Shown: piece by piece, positions 44,299 through 52,451 of the stretch | Layout of the letters: each line of letters begins with the position of its first letter | How positions within the stretch are numbered: position 1 is the stretch's first letter | Assembly (NCBI GenBank): GCA_947474455.1 | Contig: CANJIL010000001.1 | Coordinates: 1 to 64,000, forward strand | DNA: 64,000 bases | From: Hyphomonadaceae bacterium | GTDB lineage: Bacteria; Pseudomonadota; Alphaproteobacteria; Caulobacterales; Hyphomonadaceae | Direction of reading: 5' to 3' | Notes under the pieces: generated by a model | Seen by the model: only the letters and a program-made list of their open reading frames with translations | Database searches by the model: none | What the model was told of the DNA's origin: nothing | Program-made: the position numbers and the translations under genes

Positions 44299-45452
44299 CC
44301 AGCAGCGTGAAGACAGTGCATGTGGATTTGGCCGAACGTGGATATGACATCCTGATCGGCGAAGGCCTGATCGCGCGCGCGGGCGAACTCATCCGGCCGC
44401 TGATGAAGACGGGGCGCGACCGCGTGTTCGTGGTGGCGGACGAGACGGTTTTCGGCATTCACGCAGAGACGCTTCGCAAGGGTCTTCAGACGGGCGACCT
44501 GTGCTTCCACAGCACGCTGGTTCCCTCGGGCGAGAAGTCGAAGTCGTTCAGCCAGCTTGATGATGTCCTGAGCGATCTGATCGAACATGGGGCAGAGCGG
44601 GACGACCTGATCCTCGCGTTCGGCGGCGGTGTGGTGGGCGACCTCACCGGGCTTGCGGCTGGCCTGCTTAAGCGCGGCGCGCGTTTCGTACAGATGCCCA
44701 CGACGCTTCTTGCGCAGGTCGATAGCTCCGTCGGCGGCAAGACTGCGATCAACAGCCGCGCCGGCAAGAACATGGTCGGCCTGTTCCACCAGCCTGTGCT
44801 GGTGCTGGCCGATCTCGACATGCTGGCGACGCTGCCAGTGCGCGAACGTTTCGCCGGATTGGCGGAGATCGCGAAGTACGCGTTGATCGATGATCCGAAT
44901 TTCTTCGACTTCCTGGAGACGAGCGCAGCGGCGCTGGCGGAGGGAAACAAGGCCGCCTTGGCCGAGGCCGTGCGCGTTTCCTGCGCCTCAAAGGCGCGCA
45001 TCGTGGCCATCGACGAAACCGAGCAGGCCGAGCGTGCGCTGCTCAACCTCGGGCACACGTTTGGGCATGCGCTTGAACGGGCGAACGACTACCGCTCGAG
45101 CCTTCTGCACGGAGAAGGCGTCGCCGCCGGCATGGCGATGGCGCTGCGCTATTCGGTGCAGCTGGGCGTCTGCCCGGGCCAGGACGCAGTGAGGGCGGAA
45201 AGGCTGCTCAATGCGCTGGGTCTGGCGACCCGGATCCGAGACCTCGGCGGCGGCCCCTACAAACCGGATGAGTTGCTGGCGCACATGGCGCACGACAAGA
45301 AGGCCCGTAACGGTAAGCTGACCCTGATCCTCGCCCGCGGAATCGGCCAAGCTTACATACACCGTGACGCCGACCTCACACCCCTCAAGCAATTCCTTGT
45401 TTCTGAAGCGGGAGCTACCGGAATCCAAATGAAACCACTAGGGTACACTTAG
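44295..45452 (+). CDS. aroB: 3-dehydroquinate synthase
   Basis: A 385-residue enzyme that cyclises DAHP to 3-dehydroquinate using NAD+ and a divalent metal. Seen: FGGGVVGDLTGLAAGLLKRG, TTLLAQVDSSVGGKTAINS, KNMVGLFHQPVLVLADL, the metal site LGHTFGHALERA and a second site LLHGEGVAAGMAMALRYS. Coupled to aroK by a four-base overlap. Confidence 0.96.
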   Translation: MTSSVKTVHVDLAERGYDILIGEGLIARAGELIRPLMKTGRDRVFVVADETVFGIHAETLRKGLQTGDLCFHSTLVPSGEKSKSFSQLDDVLSDLIEHGAERDDLILAFGGGVVGDLTGLAAGLLKRGARFVQMPTTLLAQVDSSVGGKTAINSRAGKNMVGLFHQPVLVLADLDMLATLPVRERFAGLAEIAKYALIDDPNFFDFLETSAAALAEGNKAALAEAVRVSCASKARIVAIDETEQAERALLNLGHTFGHALERANDYRSSLLHGEGVAAGMAMALRYSVQLGVCPGQDAVRAERLLNALGLATRIRDLGGGPYKPDELLAHMAHDKKARNGKLTLILARGIGQAYIHRDADLTPLKQFLVSEAGATGIQMKPLGYT

Positions 45453-45460
45453 GGGTTAAC
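45449..45460. repeat. 12-bp repeat upstream of the LuxR gene (copy 1)
   Basis: TTAGGGGTTAAC at the aroB/luxR junction, identical to 46261-46272 on the far side of the LuxR gene. GTTAAC is itself palindromic. A regulator-binding site is possible; see findings. Confidence 0.4.
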
Positions 45461-45481
45461 TCTGGGGTGGGCGATTATCAA

Positions 45482-46222
45482 ATGATGCTGGCCGAGCGAA
45501 CGCTTGCTTTTGCAGCGCAGGCGCCGGGGCTGCAGACACTTAAGGCGCTCGGCTCCAGCCTGCTGACGCTGGTCGAAACCGTGGGCGCGACGCGCTTTGC
45601 TTGCCTCTACCTGCGCCGGGAGCAGGGGGAGTTGGTGATCGACAGGTCGATCTCGAACCTGCCGCGGCTTTGGCAAGAGCTTTATCTTGAACGCGGCTAT
45701 GATGCGACCGACCCGGTCTTTCAAGGGGTCGCGCGTGGCGGCGCCTATGGCTACTGGAACGAACTCACCGGCAGCATGGTGATGAACAAGGCCGGCCGCG
45801 AAGTCATGGGTGCGGCGCGCGAGTTCGACATGCACGACGGTTTCACCAAACGCATAATGCTGGATACTGGCGGCATGGCGGTGATGATGGTGGCGGGTCT
45901 GGAACTGGTCCGGCATCCGCGCACACGGGCCGCCCTGCGCATGGCGTTCGACGTCTTCGCGAATGAAGGCGCGCGGATGCTGAAGATACCCGGCGAAGGA
46001 GCGTCGGAAGGCGAGCCCAGCGCCAAGCGCGGCCTTTCGAAGACACAACTCAGGGTCTTGCTGATGCGGTCAGAGGGGCTGTCTAACAAGCAGGTGGCCC
46101 AGTCGCTGGGCCGCCACGAAAAGACGGTGGAATGCCACGTCACCGAAATCCTGCGACGGCTCGACGCCCGCAATATGATCGACGCGATTCGGATCGCGAC
46201 CCGGCTCAAACTTATCCTTTGA
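45482..46222 (+). CDS. LuxR-family autoinducer-binding transcriptional regulator (solo)
   Basis: A 246-residue regulator. The N-terminal half matches the autoinducer-binding domain (LYLERGYDATDPVFQGVARG with the Asp-Pro pair, then AYGYWNEL with the conserved Trp); the C-terminal half is a LuxR helix-turn-helix (LSKTQLRVLLMRSEGLSNKQ, LGRHEKTVECHVTEILRRLD). ATG 45482 is favoured, though a GTG at 45467 is in frame. No luxI synthase is present in the window, so it is a LuxR solo on this evidence. Ligand unknown. It is flanked by two copies of a 12-bp sequence that could be its own operator. Confidence 0.88.
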   Translation: MMLAERTLAFAAQAPGLQTLKALGSSLLTLVETVGATRFACLYLRREQGELVIDRSISNLPRLWQELYLERGYDATDPVFQGVARGGAYGYWNELTGSMVMNKAGREVMGAAREFDMHDGFTKRIMLDTGGMAVMMVAGLELVRHPRTRAALRMAFDVFANEGARMLKIPGEGASEGEPSAKRGLSKTQLRVLLMRSEGLSNKQVAQSLGRHEKTVECHVTEILRRLDARNMIDAIRIATRLKLIL

Positions 46223-46260
46223 ATTCAGATATCTCACCGAGATGCGCGCCTATTTCGATT

Positions 46261-46272
46261 TTAGGGGTTAAC
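46261..46272. repeat. 12-bp repeat downstream of the LuxR gene (copy 2)
   Basis: Second copy of TTAGGGGTTAAC, directly oriented with the first, 812 bases away, just upstream of the paired hairpins at 46310-46376. Confidence 0.4.
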
Positions 46273-46309
46273 CCGGATAGTCGTTCGCCTGCTAAGCGTC
46301 AAACTTGCC

Positions 46310-46376
46310 GGTGGGAAAGCAAGTTTTCCCACCAGGTCCTGGGTTCAAAGCGGCTCCGCTGATGGCGGAGCCGCTT
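46310..46376 (+). ncRNA. Two strong hairpins ending in a terminator: luxR 3' end or small RNA candidate
   Basis: First stem GGTGGGAAA (46310-46318) with TTTCCCACC (46325-46333); second stem AAGCGGCTCCGC (46348-46359) with GCGGAGCCGCTT (46365-46376), loop TGATG, then TTCGTTT. The second hairpin is a good terminator on the plus strand and may also serve the convergent bolA. The first stem plus the CCAGGTCCTGG between them could be a separate short transcript starting after 46272. A T-loop-like GGTTCAAA here is not part of a tRNA. Confidence 0.45.
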
Positions 46377-46397
46377 TTCGTTTGGGCGCGCCAGTCG

Positions 46398-46667
46398 TCA
46401 GGCGGCGTCGATGTGCAGAGCGTGCAGGCCAGACGCGAATTCGTCCTTCAGGACATCATTGACGGCCCGATGTCTCGCCAGACGGGAGAGACCGCTCAAA
46501 ACGGCCGACCTTATTGTGACGGCATAATGTGTTTCACCCCCCGGTGCTGCACCAGCATGACCATGGTGAAGGTGAGACTCATCCACTATATCCAGCTCGT
46601 CCGGGGAAAAAGCAGCAACCAAAGCAGCGCGAATGCGCTCTATGCGAGTTGTCAATTCTTGCGGCAT
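46398..46667 (-). CDS. BolA family protein
   Basis: An 89-residue BolA/IbaG protein starting at MPQELTTRIERIRAALVAAF (46667; an ATG at 46679 is in frame). Signature text: VDESHLHHGHAGAAPGGETH followed by SGLSRLARHRAVNDVLKDEF and ASGLHALHI. BolA proteins bind monothiol glutaredoxins through a shared Fe-S cluster and some bind DNA. Divergent from the J-domain gene, as in many alphaproteobacteria. Confidence 0.92.
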   Translation of the reverse strand: MPQELTTRIERIRAALVAAFSPDELDIVDESHLHHGHAGAAPGGETHYAVTIRSAVLSGLSRLARHRAVNDVLKDEFASGLHALHIDAA

Positions 46668-46694
46668 TAACGAACGCATCCCAAAATCAGAACC

Positions 46695-47357
46695 ATGTCG
46701 ACAGCCGAAGACTCTATGCGGGAGTACCGCGTCAAGTTCATTGATATCCGCGTCAACCCTCCCGGGGGGCGACGGAAGTCGGGAGCTTATGTCCAGCGCT
46801 GCGAACGTAAAGGTTGTGACGAACTCGGGGTCTGCAAGGCGCCTAAGCCGTTTGCCGCACGCACAATTCAGGTCCCCGGACAGAAGGTGACGAGGGAGGA
46901 CAGCCACTGGTTCTGCCAGCGCCATGCCGCCGAGTACAACGAAACCTACGATTTCTTCGACGGCATGACCGAAGCCGAGATTACCGCCTTCCAGGCGTCG
47001 GCAGGCCACGGCCACAAGCCGACCTGGCGCTTTGGCGGCGGTTCGGTTGGCGCGGCCGGCCGGGCGACTCGGATGAACAATCCCAAGGGCTGGAAAGGGG
47101 CGAAAGACTGGCTCTATAATGGACACACGGGCGGTACGGGACAGGGGCCGGTGCGTGACCGCACGCGGCTGCAGACCCGCGCGCTCGACGAAATGGGCCT
47201 GCCACACAATGCCGAAGGGGCCGCGATCCGCGAAAGATACGGGATCCTAATCAAGCAGTATCACCCAGACTCCAACGGCGGCGACCGCTCGATGGAACAC
47301 CGCCTGACCGTGGTGATCCGCGCTTTCAAGGCCCTGAAGTCGGGCGGACTGGCCTAA
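46695..47357 (+). CDS. J-domain protein of the bolA-cobS locus
   Basis: A 220-residue protein with its J-domain at the C-terminus: RYGILIKQYHPDSNGGDRSM contains the HPD motif essential for stimulating DnaK. The N-terminal half has a cysteine set (VQRCERKGCDELGVC, WFCQRHAAEYN) that could bind a metal, then FFDGMTEAEI and a Gly-rich linker. This layout, C-terminal J-domain with an N-terminal Cys module, is the conserved neighbour of bolA and cobS in alphaproteobacteria. Client unknown. Confidence 0.85.
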   Translation: MSTAEDSMREYRVKFIDIRVNPPGGRRKSGAYVQRCERKGCDELGVCKAPKPFAARTIQVPGQKVTREDSHWFCQRHAAEYNETYDFFDGMTEAEITAFQASAGHGHKPTWRFGGGSVGAAGRATRMNNPKGWKGAKDWLYNGHTGGTGQGPVRDRTRLQTRALDEMGLPHNAEGAAIRERYGILIKQYHPDSNGGDRSMEHRLTVVIRAFKALKSGGLA

Positions 47358-47449
47358 CAGGACCGCCGGGCGCCTGCCCGGCAGTCGCTGCGCAGCAGCT
47401 CACATCACCGTTGATTGCGCGATTGCCGGGCAGGCGCCCGGCGGTCCTG
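47358..47449. repeat. Perfect 26-bp inverted repeat between convergent genes
   Basis: Arm 47358-47383 (beginning CAGGACCGCCGGGCGCC) is the exact reverse complement of 47424-47449, around a 40-base centre. It fills the space between the J-domain stop and the VOC gene stop. Stem is very GC-rich. A bidirectional transcription barrier, a dispersed repeat or a miniature element are all possible. Confidence 0.85.
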
Positions 47450-47450
47450 G

Positions 47451-47840
47451 CTACATTGGCTTTGGCTGCCAGAGTTCGATCTTTTTGCCTTCCGGGTCCA
47501 TGATGTGGGCGAACTTGCCGTTCGTCTCCTCCGGGAAGGTTTTCACCGGCGTGACCCCGAGCTTCGCGCAGTTGGCAAGAATCCCCCCGAGGTCATCGAC
47601 CGCAAGGTTGATCATGAACTCCCTTGTGGAAGGAGAGAAATAGTCGGTGTCATGCTTGAATGGCCTGAACACCGTGCCGGCCCTGGGATGGGCAGCCATT
47701 GCCTCCGGCGTAATGAAAACGCCGCCCCAGTCGTGGACGTGGAGGCCTACGACGTCCCGATACCAGTTGATCAGCGCGGTGGGTTCTTTTGATTTGAAGA
47801 AGACGCCGCCGATTCCCAAGACTTGGCCATTGCTGATCAC
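47451..47840 (-). CDS. VOC-family (glyoxalase-like) protein
   Basis: A 129-residue single-domain VOC protein: a first beta-alpha-beta unit (GIGGVFFKSKEPTALINWYR, DVVGLHVHDWGG) and a second (EFMINLAVDDLGGILANCAK, FAHIMDPEGKKIELWQPK). The terminal Glu in KKIELWQP is the usual metal ligand. Such proteins are glyoxalases, dioxygenases or antibiotic-binding proteins; the specific role cannot be told. Convergent with the J-domain gene across the long inverted repeat. Confidence 0.85.
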   Translation of the reverse strand: MISNGQVLGIGGVFFKSKEPTALINWYRDVVGLHVHDWGGVFITPEAMAAHPRAGTVFRPFKHDTDYFSPSTREFMINLAVDDLGGILANCAKLGVTPVKTFPEETNGKFAHIMDPEGKKIELWQPKPM

Positions 47841-48042
47841 CCCCTTGCGTGTGCCTTTGCTGGCTCATGAAGGCCGACAGAAACGGCCGGCGCAACCGCG
47901 CAACCGCGTGATCCGCGCAGATAACGCGTGTTTTCCAACCTTTCGGGCTTGGGCGTCGGCTGGAGCTTGCGCCGACGTGCTGCGTTGCAATGTATCCGCC
48001 TGACCGCCTATATGCGGGAAAGGACAGTAGAGAACTCCTCCC

Positions 48043-49026
48043 ATGGCCGTGACTGACGCTTCCGACGCTCTGCTCTCGCTCGCGCCCACCAAGGAGCTCG
48101 ACGCGAAGAAAACCTTCGGCATCGATCTCGATTGGAAGGTCCCCGCTTTCGCGGAGAAGACGAGCTATGTGCCGGATTTCGACCCCGCCTACCGCTTCGA
48201 TCCGCAGACCACGCGGGCGATCCTTGCTGGGTTCAAGTACAATCGCCGGGTGATGATCCAAGGCTATCACGGCACGGGCAAGTCCACCCACATCGAGCAG
48301 GTGGCCGCGCGGCTGAACTGGCCGTTGATCCGCATCAACCTCGACAGTCACGTCTCGCGCATCGACCTCGTCGGCAAGGACGCCATCGTGCTCCGGGACG
48401 GCAAGCAGGTGACGGAATTCCGCGAAGGGATCCTGCCGTGGGCCCTCCAGCGCCCGATCGCGCTGGTGTTCGACGAATACGATGCGGGTCGGCCCGACGT
48501 GATGTTCGTGATCCAGCGCATTCTCGAAGCGTCAGGCCAGCTGACGCTGCTTGACCAGAACCGCGTGATGAAGCCGCACCCGAACTTCCGGCTGTTCTCG
48601 ACGACGAACACGGTGGGCCTCGGCGATACGACCGGCCTCTATCACGGGACGCAGCAGCTCAACCAAGGACAGCTCGACCGCTGGTCGATCGTCACGACGC
48701 TCAACTACCTTGAGCACGATGCGGAAGTGGAAATCGTCTCGGCCAAAGTGCCTGATCTCGACCGTGCGACCATCTCCAAGATGGTGCGCGTCGCCGACAT
48801 GACTCGCAACGCCTTCATCGCCGGCGACATCTCCACCGTCATGAGCCCGCGCACCGTTATCACATGGGGCGAGAACACGTTGATCTTCGGCGATATCGGC
48901 CTCGCTTTCCGCATGACCTTCGTCAACAAGTGCGACGAACTCGAACGCCCGGCGGTTGCGGAATTCTACCAGCGCGCCTTCGCGAAGGAGCTGCCCGAGA
49001 GCGCGGCGATGGTGAAGGTGGCGTGA
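48043..49026 (+). CDS. cobS: Cobaltochelatase AAA+ subunit CobS
   Basis: A 327-residue AAA+ ATPase: Walker [21 protein letters not shown], Walker [21 protein letters not shown], sensor [20 protein letters not shown]. CobS with CobT forms the chaperone-like ring that helps CobN insert cobalt into hydrogenobyrinate diamide (aerobic cobalamin synthesis). CobN is not in the window. In other alphaproteobacteria cobT usually follows closely; here 3.4 kb of unrelated genes intervene. Confidence 0.95.
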   Translation: MAVTDASDALLSLAPTKELDAKKTFGIDLDWKVPAFAEKTSYVPDFDPAYRFDPQTTRAILAGFKYNRRVMIQGYHGTGKSTHIEQVAARLNWPLIRINLDSHVSRIDLVGKDAIVLRDGKQVTEFREGILPWALQRPIALVFDEYDAGRPDVMFVIQRILEASGQLTLLDQNRVMKPHPNFRLFSTTNTVGLGDTTGLYHGTQQLNQGQLDRWSIVTTLNYLEHDAEVEIVSAKVPDLDRATISKMVRVADMTRNAFIAGDISTVMSPRTVITWGENTLIFGDIGLAFRMTFVNKCDELERPAVAEFYQRAFAKELPESAAMVKVA

Positions 49027-49112
49027 CCTGCGCGGCGGCGCCTGTAATCGGGACAGCCGATTTGTTTTCCATCCGGTTGCATCCGGCAGCCTGAGTCCGG
49101 AGGGTCGTTCGC

Positions 49113-49640
49113 ATGGATCTGGTCATCTCGCGTGCAACCGGGGCCGATGTGCCCGATCTGGGCATCATAGGGCCGGCTGCCTACGCTGCTGCGTATCACG
49201 ACGACTGGGATGATCCTGTCAGCTTCTTCTGGCAGGTGCAGACATTCGGGCCTGAGGCGATGGCGGCGACGCTGGCGCGGGCTGATGCACGCGTCTGGAT
49301 CGCGCGGCAGGAAGGCGTGGGCGTCGGCTTCCTGACGATGTTCGTTCGTTCGCTTGAGCCGATCAATCAGCGGCCGGATGGAGCGGAAATCCCACGCGTC
49401 TACCTGCTGCCTGGCGCACGGCGCGGCGGCATCGGCAAGAAACTGCTAGAAGCAGCCGAGGCCCAGGCCAAAGCCGAGGGCTGCGCCTATGTCTGGCTCG
49501 ACGTTATGGAACACGCGGAATGGGCGCGGGCGGCCTATGCCCGGTGGGGCTTTACTGACATCGGGGCCAAGACCTTCTCGGGCGTTCTTCGCCCAGGCCG
49601 TAGCCGCGCCATGCGAGTCATGGTCAAGGAACTGAAATAG
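49113..49640 (+). CDS. GNAT-family N-acetyltransferase
   Basis: A 175-residue GNAT domain. The acetyl-CoA loop is LPGARRGGIGKKLLEAAEAQ (R-x-x-G-x-G/A pattern), followed by YVWLDVMEHAEWARAAYARW and a final strand TDIGAKTF. Start at 49113 follows GGAGGG. Substrate unknown. First of a run of small accessory genes between cobS and cobT. Confidence 0.85.
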   Translation: MDLVISRATGADVPDLGIIGPAAYAAAYHDDWDDPVSFFWQVQTFGPEAMAATLARADARVWIARQEGVGVGFLTMFVRSLEPINQRPDGAEIPRVYLLPGARRGGIGKKLLEAAEAQAKAEGCAYVWLDVMEHAEWARAAYARWGFTDIGAKTFSGVLRPGRSRAMRVMVKELK

Positions 49641-49656
49641 CGCGCACGAGACAGCG

Positions 49657-50058
49657 ATGAAGGTCGATGGCCAATGCCAGTGCGGCGCGGTGAAATTCGA
49701 AGCCGAGGTCGATCCCGCAATGGTTTCGATCTGCCATTGCACGGATTGTCAGAATTTTTCGGGCTCGCCCTGGCGAGCCTCCGTGCCCGCGCCAGCCGCC
49801 GCGTTCAGGATCACGGCCGGCAGCCCTGCCACTTACGTCAAGACAGCCGATAGCGGCGCAAAGCGACTGCAGGCGTTCTGCGGCGCATGCGGTTCACCGA
49901 TCTATGCTGCGGCCCAAGTAGACACGCCGACCTACAATCTGAGGCTTGGCGCCGTGAATCAGCGGGCGCAGCTTCCCCCGCAGCGCCAGATATGGACTAA
50001 GTCGGCGCTGCCCTGGGCCATGGACATTCATGCCTTGCCCGGGACCGACAAGGGATAG
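49657..50058 (+). CDS. GFA/CENP-V-type zinc-binding protein
   Basis: A 133-residue protein of the glutathione-dependent formaldehyde-activating (GFA) family. Zinc ligands: GQCQCGAVKFEAE, SICHCTDCQNFSGSPWRASV and QAFCGACGSPIYAAA, the standard set of about seven cysteines plus His. Family members bind two zincs; most are not true formaldehyde-glutathione enzymes. Sixteen bases after the GNAT stop, probably the same transcript. Confidence 0.88.
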   Translation: MKVDGQCQCGAVKFEAEVDPAMVSICHCTDCQNFSGSPWRASVPAPAAAFRITAGSPATYVKTADSGAKRLQAFCGACGSPIYAAAQVDTPTYNLRLGAVNQRAQLPPQRQIWTKSALPWAMDIHALPGTDKG

Positions 50059-50073
50059 CGGGGCCAAAATCCT

Positions 50074-50256
50074 ATGGACTGGAAGCTTCTGCTGATCGGC
50101 GCGCTGATGGCCGTGCTCGGCTTTTTCATCGTGTTCCGCTTTCGTAAGTCGAACTTCAATCGCGAGCTCGGCCTTGGCTGCGCCATGGCGTTTGGCATGT
50201 TGCTGCTGTTGACCGGCGTCCTGGCGGCGGTGATGAGCTTCCTGATCAGGATCTGA
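50074..50256 (+). CDS. Small two-helix membrane protein
   Basis: Sixty residues: LLLIGALMAVLGFFIVFRFR and LGCAMAFGMLLLLTGVLAAVMSFLI form two membrane helices around a short basic loop. Sixteen bases after the GFA gene. No family recognised. Confidence 0.55.
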   Translation: MDWKLLLIGALMAVLGFFIVFRFRKSNFNRELGLGCAMAFGMLLLLTGVLAAVMSFLIRI

Positions 50257-50282
50257 CCTTCGCCCCGGCCTGGCGCGTGAAC

Positions 50283-50830
50283 ATGAAGCTGATCTTCATC
50301 TGGGGCGCGCGGCGTCTGGCAAGCTGACGGTGGCGCAGAAGCTGTCGGAACTGACAGGCATCGCCTTGTTCCACAATCATCTGGTCGTCGATGCTCTGCT
50401 GGGGAAGTACGAATTAGGCGCGCCGGAGTTTGTGCGGTTGCGCGAAGCCATGTGGATGACGGTGTTCGAAACGGCAGCGAGGGCAGGGCAATCGCTGATC
50501 TTCACATTCGCCCCAGAGCCTACCGTCGAGCCGGATTTTCCCGAGCGCGTGTCAACCGTCATTCGAGACGCCGGCGGCGAAGTGAAGTTCGTGCGTCTCG
50601 TGCTGTCGCGCGATGAACAGGAGCGGCGCATCGCGAACCCGAGCCGCAGCCAATTCCGCAAGCTTGTGTCGCTGGACCTACTGCGCGAGTTTCAGCCCTC
50701 TTTCGCGATGAGCGAAGCCGAGATGCCGCCTGCGGATCTTGTCATCGACTCGGAAATCGATGATCCGGAAACAGCCTCGCGGCGGATAGCCGCCGCCTTT
50801 GGACTTGCGACCGCATCCACCACGAGTTGA
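50283..50830 (+). pseudogene. P-loop kinase-like protein frameshifted in the Walker A
   Basis: ATG 50283 reads MKLIFIWGA, then the frame is lost in the nucleotide-binding loop; adding one C near 50309-50312 gives GAPASGKLTVAQKLSELTG, a proper Walker A continuing into FHNHLVVDALLGKYELGAPE, WMTVFETAARAGQSLIFTFA, VKFVRLVLSRDEQERRI and a C-terminal DLVIDSEIDDPETASRRIAA. This is the shape of small shikimate-kinase/AAA_33-type nucleotide-binding proteins in which the P-loop is right at the N-terminus. From the alternative ATG at 50330 the protein would have no P-loop. Non-functional as written. Confidence 0.72.
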
Positions 50831-50892
50831 AGAATACCTGCCAAGCCTCGGCCATGAAGCCTCGGAGAGGCAGGCGCTCCCTCGACTGAGCC

Positions 50893-51090
50893 CTAATGAT
50901 CCGCGACCGTACCGGCGATGGCGCCAGCGGCGCCGCCAATGATGGCGCCACGCTCAGCGTCGCCATCTCCGGTGTTGTTCCCGATAGCTGCGCCGGCGGC
51001 GCCGCCGAGAGCCGCGCCCGCCACCGTTCCGCATCCGGCAAGAGCAGCCGCAGCGACCATTGCCGCAAGAATTGTTTTCAAACCAGTCAT
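50893..51090 (-). CDS. Glycine-zipper lipoprotein
   Basis: Sixty-five residues starting at 51090 with GGAGG upstream. Lipobox ALAGCGTV, then a repeated glycine-zipper pattern (GAALGGAAGAAIGNNTG, GAIIGGAAGAIAG). Resembles the YMGG/SmpA-like small envelope lipoproteins induced by stress. Two residues in the middle (DGDAE) form the loop between helices. Confidence 0.82.
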   Translation of the reverse strand: MTGLKTILAAMVAAAALAGCGTVAGAALGGAAGAAIGNNTGDGDAERGAIIGGAAGAIAGTVADH

Positions 51091-51204
51091 ATCAAGCCTC
51101 CACAATATCGGGAGTCAAACGCGCGGCGCATTGCTACGTTCCGAGGGCAGGACGCGGACGATCCGAAACACTACTTAGTTTAAGGCCATATCTGGGCGCG
51201 GGGC

Positions 51205-52398
51205 ATGCCAGGACGCACCATCGCCATTGCCGGAGGAGGAATAGCGGGCCTCGCTTCAGCCGCGTTACTCGCACGCGAGGGCGAGCAAGTAATTGTCTTT
51301 GACCGGATGGATGCGCCAGCGCCCATCGGATCGGGGCTTATTCTTCAGCCCGTCGGCCTCGCGGCGCTCGACCAGATTGGCGCCGGCAACCGCATGCGTG
51401 CGCTCGGTGCGCCAATAGAGCGGCTATTCGGACGCGTGCGTCCCTCGAACCGCGTGGTGCTTGATGTGCGGTATCGCGCATTAGGCGGAAAGGCAGGCCA
51501 AGGGCTTGCGGTGCATCGCGGCGCGTTGTTCGAAGCGCTGCTGGAAGCAGCTGCGGCGGCGGGCGCCGAGCTGGTTCCCGGACGCGAAGTCGTCGCGGCG
51601 AGCGACAGACGCCTGTTCTTCGCCGATGGAACTACAAGCGCAAGGTTCGATCTTGTCGTCGATGCGCTTGGCGTGAAATCGCCGCTGGCGGGCCACAGCG
51701 CCCCGCCGCTGCCCTTCGGCGCGCTGTGGGGAAATCTCGACTGGGCTGGCAAGCCCTTCGATGAGGCGGCGCTTGAGCAGCGCTATGAGGCCGCGCGCAA
51801 GATGGTGGGCATATTGCCGATCGGAAGCGTCCGAACCGGCGCTGTGAAGCAGGCGTCCTTCTTCTGGAGCCTGAAGCATTCCGATGCGGCGGCGTGGCGC
51901 GCACAGGACCTCGACGCGTGGAAGCAACAAGTGCTGCAGCTGTGGCCGCAGACCGCGCCATTCCTCGACCAGATCAGTGATCGCGAGCAGATGATCTTCG
52001 CAAGCTATTCCCACCGCACCCTGTCGTCTCCCCTGAAAACCGGTCTCGCCCATGTTGGCGACAGCTGGCATTCGGCAAGCCCGCAACTCGGCCAGGGCGC
52101 CAACATGGCGTTGCTGGATGCACTCGCGCTGTCGCGGGCATTGGGCGCGCACCGTGAGGTCAGCACGGCGATGGAAGCTTACGCCCGATCGCGCCTCGCT
52201 CACATTCGGCTTTACCAGCTCGCCTCATGGCTGTTCACGCCGGCCTACCAGTCGGAAAGTCTTGTCGTAGCCTGGATGCGTGACTGGTTTCTGAGCCCCA
52301 TATCCCAGGTGTGGCCGGGGCCGGGAACTCTGGCGGCGCTGATTGCAGGACGCATCGGATCGCCGCTGGCAGCCATCGAGGCAATTGGGGACGGCTGA
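51205..52398 (+). CDS. FAD-dependent monooxygenase-type oxidoreductase
   Basis: A 397-residue flavoprotein of the UbiH/PHBH type. Rossmann fingerprint IAIAGGGIAGLASAALLARE, the DG-like DLVVDALGVKSP, and the second FAD contact LAHVGDSWHSASPQLGQGAN followed by a C-terminal membrane-associating helical region. Hydroxylases of this class act on aromatic or quinone-like substrates with NAD(P)H. Inserted between cobS and cobT; no pathway partner nearby. Confidence 0.85.
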   Translation: MPGRTIAIAGGGIAGLASAALLAREGEQVIVFDRMDAPAPIGSGLILQPVGLAALDQIGAGNRMRALGAPIERLFGRVRPSNRVVLDVRYRALGGKAGQGLAVHRGALFEALLEAAAAAGAELVPGREVVAASDRRLFFADGTTSARFDLVVDALGVKSPLAGHSAPPLPFGALWGNLDWAGKPFDEAALEQRYEAARKMVGILPIGSVRTGAVKQASFFWSLKHSDAAAWRAQDLDAWKQQVLQLWPQTAPFLDQISDREQMIFASYSHRTLSSPLKTGLAHVGDSWHSASPQLGQGANMALLDALALSRALGAHREVSTAMEAYARSRLAHIRLYQLASWLFTPAYQSESLVVAWMRDWFLSPISQVWPGPGTLAALIAGRIGSPLAAIEAIGDG

Positions 52399-52451
52399 CG
52401 GCCCTTCCCACTGCGTCAGCCGCGTTCTAAACCCGATCAACGAAGGAGCCC

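Noticed and set aside
45482-46222. Complete quorum-sensing pair
   Set aside because: No autoinducer synthase gene was found on either side or elsewhere in the window.
46330-46376. tRNA-like T-loop (GGTTCAAA) near the luxR terminator
   Set aside because: No matching T-stem, acceptor or anticodon arms could be drawn; the sequence is part of the paired hairpins.
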